Shown piece by piece: positions 5,862 through 8,416 of a stretch of 8,416 nt of DNA. The stretch comes from Candidatus Bathyarchaeota archaeon (GTDB taxonomy: Archaea; Thermoproteota; Bathyarchaeia; Bathyarchaeales; WUQV01): positions 1 through 8,416 of the forward strand of contig WUQV01000296.1 in NCBI GenBank assembly GCA_009889585.1. The letters are read 5' to 3'. The position numbers and the translations under genes are program-made. Positions within the stretch are counted from its first letter, which is position 1. Each line of letters opens with the position of its first letter. The notes under the pieces are model-generated. The model was not told the origin of the DNA and did no database searches. It saw nothing but the letters and a program-made list of their open reading frames with translations.

Positions 5862-6110
5862 ATCGCGCTGGGTAAAATACGTTTATGAGCTTTAATCAAC
5901 AGTTCTAAACCACATAGACGTTCGTAGCTTTTTGTCCATGCGGTTCTTCCCTTAAAATCCGCTATCCCCTTCACCGTTGCTACGAGCGGCTTTAGGGATA
6001 GGGATGTATTTTGTAGATATCAAAATTAGGATGAGGATGCGTTGTTTATGGAGATATTTGAAGCATAGAAGCTTCATTTGACTTCCTCGAGGGGAGGCAT
6101 CTAAAGAATT
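5862..6110. other. Non-coding stretch upstream of the kinase operon
   Basis: No recognisable gene is seen. It holds the presumed operon promoter, a 6-bp hairpin TGAAGC/GCTTCA (6059-6064, 6071-6076), and a minus-strand open frame from a GTG at 5972-5974 to a TGA at 5834-5836. That frame is 46 residues long and its stop overlaps the TTG start of the kinase gene; it resembles no family I know. Confidence 0.4.
5880..5887 (-). promoter_or_regulatory. Possible TATA box for the kinase/RNase J-like/DUF429 operon
   Basis: CATAAACG on the minus strand is centred about 25 bases before 5859, so a transcript would begin at or just before the ribosome-binding-site hairpin and carry a leader of roughly 22 bases. 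TTAAAG at about 5890-5895 is an alternative box. Neither is a strong match. Confidence 0.3.
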
Positions 6111-6142
6111 CTAAGGGGCTTTTCTCCTTTTGGCAGATGCCT
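6095..6142. repeat. 8-bp inverted repeat at the end of a gene fragment
   Basis: AGGCATCT (6095-6102) and AGATGCCT (6135-6142) are perfect inverted copies 32 bases apart. They straddle the stop codon of the fragment at 6111-6257. They could form a stem in its transcript or mark a rearrangement edge; chance is also possible at this length. Confidence 0.35.
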
Positions 6143-6257
6143 TTGCTTTCCGTATCCAGAAAACCTGCTTTTGAAGACCTCTTATATCAAAGTAGAGTTC
6201 AGATACTTCTTTCACGTTATCCACGAATTTTCTGAGCGCGAAAGCAAGAAGTGGTGG
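6111..6257 (-). pseudogene. 3' fragment of an unidentified gene
   Basis: Between a TAA at 6258-6260 and a TAG at 6111-6113, the minus strand reads 48 codons of strongly protein-like sequence, including FALRKFVDNVKEVSELYFD and then IRGLQKQVFWIRKAKASAKR. The mix of helix-forming residues and the basic tail look like the C-terminal part of a real protein. No ATG is present; the only start is a GTG giving 37 residues. It is therefore probably a remnant whose 5' end was lost, although a short GTG-started gene cannot be excluded. Family unknown. It lies downstream of vapBC on the same strand. Confidence 0.45.
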
Positions 6258-6316
6258 TTAAGTTTGATTAGGTTATTGATGAAAGGTGAGATTAGTAGAT
6301 ATACGTATTGCTGATA

Positions 6317-6775
6317 TTACGTTTCATGTAGTTTCGATTTTATGAATTCATGGTATTGTCTAAGTTTATCTTGAGGGAAAGGATTGTGTACGATTATCTC
6401 TTTAACTTTTGAGAGTTCTTGGTCGAGTGAGTATATTACGTTTGTTCCTAGGCTTCTAGTGAGCGAGATGAGATATCCATCCCAAGACTCGATGTCATAT
6501 GCCACTGCATAGTCTAGCGCATCTAATGCGATTTGAGGGATAATGTATGGATAGAGAGCCGGTGACCTTGACCTTAGAACTCCTTCCAGCACCTTCTTTA
6601 CGGCCACCTTAGGTACTCGTAGGTATCGTGTAGCTATGTGGTAAGCTCCTATAACGGCGGAGGTCGGTAATGCAACTCGCCTATTTTGAGTCAACACTTC
6701 AGCAATGAAAGCTATGGAGTGCTCCTTAAGCGGGTTCTCGAAGCATGCAGGTATGAGTATGCTTACGTCGAGCAC
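6317..6775 (-). CDS. vapC: VapC-type PIN-domain toxin
   Basis: A PIN-domain protein of about 152 residues, the toxin of a VapBC pair; such toxins are magnesium-dependent RNases that cut tRNA, rRNA or mRNA. Counting from the GTG at 6773-6775, the acidic residues are D3 (LDVSILIP), D99 (SWDGYLISL) and D118 (YSLDQEL). The fourth, a glutamate usually found in the helix after the second strand, should fall at about residue 43 in PTSAVIGAYHIATRYL, but the aligned position is glycine. The enzyme may therefore be weakened, or another residue may substitute. A GTG at 6812-6814 would add 13 residues and overlap vapB, but PIN proteins normally place the first aspartate within a few residues of the start. 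With the chosen start, four bases separate it from the vapB stop, as expected for a coupled toxin-antitoxin operon. Confidence 0.85.
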   Translation of the reverse strand: MLDVSILIPACFENPLKEHSIAFIAEVLTQNRRVALPTSAVIGAYHIATRYLRVPKVAVKKVLEGVLRSRSPALYPYIIPQIALDALDYAVAYDIESWDGYLISLTRSLGTNVIYSLDQELSKVKEIIVHNPFPQDKLRQYHEFIKSKLHET

Positions 6776-6779
6776 CCCC

Positions 6780-7085
6780 TCAGGATAGACCGAGCTTTCT
6801 CTTTGCGTATTCACGGCTCATCCACTTCCAGCTTTCCTTAGGCTCCTCCGTAAAAGCTTCCGCCTTAACGCTTATGGCAAAAGTTGCCCATTCTTGAACC
6901 CTTTCCTTAAGGTCCTTAGATATCGGCTCAAGGATTACCCGTGAGCCGATCAGCCTAACCGAAACTTGACCGCCTTCCTTTAGTCCCAGGGCCTCGCGAA
7001 TGTGCGAAGGCAATACCAGCCTTCCCTGCCGGTCGATGGTAATGGCATTTTCCACATTATTCACCACGTGGAAAATATATGCCAT
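6780..7085 (-). CDS. vapB: VapB antitoxin with AbrB/MazE-type DNA-binding domain
   Basis: An antitoxin of about 101 residues that should bind and neutralise the adjacent VapC and repress its own operon. Counting from the ATG at 7083-7085, the SpoVT/AbrB swapped-hairpin domain spans about residues 12-55, with the typical ITIDRQGRLVLPSHIREALG and a second strand pair VSVRLIGSRVILEPI. The remaining 45 residues contain ESWKWMSREYAKRKLGL, matching the C-terminal helix that AbrB-type VapB proteins wrap around the toxin. The start is open: GTG codons at 7065-7067 and 7062-7064 suit the TATA sequence at about 7089-7100 for a leaderless message and would shorten the N-terminus by six or seven residues. 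A longer upstream frame is unlikely to be used. It is followed by vapC after four bases. Confidence 0.85.
   Translation of the reverse strand: MAYIFHVVNNVENAITIDRQGRLVLPSHIREALGLKEGGQVSVRLIGSRVILEPISKDLKERVQEWATFAISVKAEAFTEEPKESWKWMSREYAKRKLGLS
7047..7076. promoter_or_regulatory. Inverted-repeat operator candidate at the vapB start
   Basis: ATTTTCCAC (7047-7055) and GTGGAAAAT (7068-7076) are perfect 9-base inverted copies separated by 12 bases, so half-site centres are 21 bases apart, about two helical turns. The element covers the possible vapB start codons just downstream of the TATA region. This is the placement expected for autorepression by a dimeric antitoxin. It could also fold as a hairpin in the message. 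Confidence 0.5.
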
Positions 7086-7088
7086 AAA

Positions 7089-7100
7089 TATAAGCTTATA
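7089..7100 (-). promoter_or_regulatory. Palindromic TATA region of vapBC
   Basis: TATAAGCTTATA is a perfect 12-base palindrome. It contains TATA-like elements about 26 bases upstream of the GTG codons at 7062-7067, and may act as both promoter core and regulator site. Confidence 0.45.
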
Positions 7101-7177
7101 GGTTTTTACAGCAGTTTCACGTAGGCTTTTGCGAACAGCCTTAAGGGCTGGCACATCGTTATTACGTAGACCAGAGC

Positions 7178-7441
7178 TTAAGAAAAAGCGTATAGAGCTT
7201 TTAGGAGGATGCGAATTATGGTTATTAAGCCCGCCTCTTTAAGCCTATAAACAGCTCTAGCGGCCTTATGCTTCTTCAAGTTTAGCTGTTTTACAACTAT
7301 ATTTACTAGCTCATCTACGGCCATCTCGCCATCCCCTATAATCTTAAGCAAGGCCTTTGCAGCTTTGTCATGCTCCAAGGTTAACTTAGAACTATTGCGC
7401 TTGCTCATAAATATCATCGCATCGGAATCTCTAAACGGCAA
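7178..7441 (-). CDS. Small winged-helix-like protein
   Basis: An 87-residue protein with no clear family. Residues of about 26-75 fit a winged helix: helix DKAAKALLKIIGDG, then MAVDELVNIVVKQLN, then the recognition-like helix KKHKAARAVYRLKEAGLITI. It may be a DNA-binding regulator. The hydrophobic ending (IIRILLKALYAFS) is unusual after the wing and may mean the 3' part has been lost or replaced. The start chosen is a TTG at 7439-7441, because the CTATATAAG box at about 7461-7469 puts the transcript start there. ATG codons at 7415-7417 and 7406-7408 are alternatives; no ribosome binding site precedes them. It is divergent from the DUF3782-like pseudogene and upstream of vapBC, from which it is separated by about 90 bases including the vapBC promoter. 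Confidence 0.6.
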   Translation of the reverse strand: MPFRDSDAMIFMSKRNSSKLTLEHDKAAKALLKIIGDGEMAVDELVNIVVKQLNLKKHKAARAVYRLKEAGLITIIRILLKALYAFS

Positions 7442-7460
7442 CTAACGATATTCACGGCCC

Positions 7461-7484
7461 TTATATAGTAGAGCGCTATATATC
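7461..7484. promoter_or_regulatory. Back-to-back TATA boxes (divergent promoter)
   Basis: TATATAG (7462-7468) and CTATATA (7476-7482) form a perfect 7-base inverted repeat with a 7-base spacer. Read leftward, the first copy is a strong TATA box about 26 bases before 7440, where the winged-helix gene starts. Read rightward, the second predicts a transcript start near 7505, at the 5' end of the DUF3782-like pseudogene. Confidence 0.5.
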
Positions 7485-7499
7485 AACGGTCGAAGCAAC

Positions 7500-8109
7500 G
7501 TGGGCCATTAGCAAGAGCCTAAGGAGAGCTTCCTCAAGCTCCTTAAGGAGGACGAGGAATTTAGGTACGCAGTCCTAGGATGCCTCAGGATAGCTGAAGT
7601 CTTAAAGATGCTTAACGGCACAGAGGTCAGCGGGGGCCTTAAAGAGGAGCGGATCGAGCTCAGGAGGACTTTAACGGGATACTAGAGGAGATCGAATCGA
7701 TCAATGTAAGGCTGAACAGGATCGAAAGGATACTTAAGAAGTTCACGTTAGATGTAGAGGAAGAAGCTATATCGATAGTTAATCATAGGTTAAAAGAGAT
7801 GAACGTCGATGTCAAGTTAAGCGGCTCAGCCTACCTGACTTTGAAGTGAACGTTTATGGCGCTAACGACGAGGTGTCCGTCATCGGAGAGGCGACAGTTA
7901 GAGCTGGCTTAGAAGCTCTTGATGACTTGATGGAGAAGTTAAGCATGATGAAGGGGAAGTACTCTGAGCTGCTAAGGAAGAGAGGGATATTGCTTATTTA
8001 TATATCGCTTGCGATGCTCGAGCTGATCAGTATGGCAAAGGAAAGGGGAATTTGGGTTTTAAAGGCGACCGAGGATGTCGTACCGCTAACTTTCACTCAA
8101 CTTAGCTAA
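7500..8109 (+). pseudogene. Broken DUF3782-like gene (coiled coil plus nuclease-like domain)
   Basis: Three frames join into one protein of about 200 residues resembling archaeal DUF3782 proteins, which pair a coiled coil with a PD-(D/E)XK nuclease-like domain. Frame one, from a GTG at 7500-7502, has a TAG at 7509-7511 and then reads FLKLLKEDEEFRYAVLGCLR onward to a TAG at 7683-7685. Frame two carries the coiled coil (EEIESINVRLNRIERILKKF, then DVEEEAISIVNHRLKEM) to a TGA at 7847-7849. Frame three carries FEVNVYGANDEVSVIGEATV and ends KERGIWVLKATEDV before a TAA at 8107-8109. Adding one G near 7663 gives LREDFNGILEEIE, and adding one A near 7819 gives VKLKRLSLPDFEV; both restore family-like sequence. 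Three separate lesions make a functional product unlikely. A divergent promoter lies upstream. Confidence 0.75.
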
Positions 8110-8137
8110 TAGACTATTCTGGTTAAGGAGAGCATAG

Positions 8138-8269
8138 GATAAGAAGACGTTCAAAGCAATAAAGGAAGTTAACGATAAAGAAAGAAGGATAACGAGAGAT
8201 TTGCTATATAAAATATCAGTTGAAAGGAATAAAGCCATAAGATTGATGATCCTAAAGGGCTTCATATGA
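8138..8269 (+). pseudogene. Remnant of a small winged-helix-like gene
   Basis: After a TAG at 8135-8137 the frame is open for 43 codons to a TGA at 8267-8269 and reads DKKTFKAIKEVNDKERRITR followed by DLLYKISVERNKAIRLMILKG. The pattern (helix, short turn, helix, then a recognition-like helix ending LKGFI) fits the first part of a winged helix, similar in style to the gene at 7178-7441 though not obviously its copy. There is no ATG or GTG at the front; only an internal TTG. A GGAG at 8127-8130, in the right place for a ribosome binding site, points at the spot where the start has probably been lost. Family not identified. Confidence 0.4.
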
Positions 8270-8275
8270 TCAGCC

Positions 8276-8402
8276 TGTCGAAAAACGCTAAACGCCCTCC
8301 GACTTCCCCCTCATATCCTTCGGGCCCTCTAAGGCTTAAGAGCTATCAAGGCTAGCTGAATCCCCCCTCATCCTTATCCTAAATCCTATTACATTTTCGA
8401 CA
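8276..8402. repeat. 9-bp inverted repeat bounding a short non-coding segment
   Basis: TGTCGAAAA (8276-8284) and TTTTCGACA (8394-8402) are perfect inverted copies enclosing about 109 bases without a gene. Inside are two related pyrimidine-rich stretches, CCCCCTCATATCCTT near 8305 and CCCCCCTCATCCTTATCC near 8362. The arrangement is that of a tiny non-autonomous element, but no target duplication can be shown and 9 bases is short. Confidence 0.3.
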
Positions 8403-8416
8403 AAGCTTTACGCGAT

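Noticed and set aside
7500..8109. Programmed frameshifting in the DUF3782-like gene
   Set aside because: Two shifts at sites without slippery heptamers, plus an early stop codon, are better explained by gene decay.
1..8416. CRISPR array
   Set aside because: No regularly spaced direct repeats were seen in the window.

Overview
The window reads as chromosome of a thermophilic archaeon, probably a TACK-group (Thermoproteota-like) lineage. Reasons: an archaeal TrmI-type tRNA methyltransferase, an archaeal RNase J-like beta-CASP nuclease, a Bud32/RIO-like kinase fusion, a VapBC module with an AbrB-type antitoxin, a DUF3782-like remnant, TATA boxes placed about 26 bases before starts, and frequent TTG starts. 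The species cannot be named from this sequence. Nearly every intact gene lies on the minus strand.

Layout. 1-140: right end of an IS200/IS605 (TnpB-type) element, with its terminal hairpins and apparently the last codons of tnpB. 146-619: an AT-rich cupin gene. 661-1437: trmI. 1441-2150: no intact gene, but a GC-rich, hairpin-dense island at about 1530-1690 behind a TATA box (candidate structured RNA), then two decayed reading frames. 2155-5837: a compact minus-strand operon, in transcription order a nucleotidyltransferase-like/kinase fusion, a beta-CASP RNase J-like nuclease and a DUF429 RNase H-fold protein. 5838-6316: mostly non-coding, with one gene fragment. 6317-7085: a vapBC operon with a 30-base inverted-repeat operator candidate at the antitoxin start. 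7178-7441: a small winged-helix-like gene, separated by back-to-back TATA boxes from a plus-strand DUF3782-like pseudogene (7500-8109). 8138-8269: another gene remnant. 8276-8402: a short region bounded by a 9-base inverted repeat.

How it fits together. The central part (trmI and the three-gene operon) looks like core RNA metabolism: tRNA methylation, RNA cleavage, a possible signalling kinase and a second nuclease-like fold. The outer parts are accessory: an insertion-sequence end, a toxin-antitoxin pair and at least four broken frames. Three lesions are repaired on paper by adding one base to a short run, while the long core genes are uninterrupted; this favours real decay over poor sequence. 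The main points for a second look are the GC-rich RNA candidate, the AT-rich block inside the RNase J-like gene, the vapB operator, the VapC that appears to lack one acidic active-site residue, and the hairpin covering the ribosome binding site of the kinase gene.
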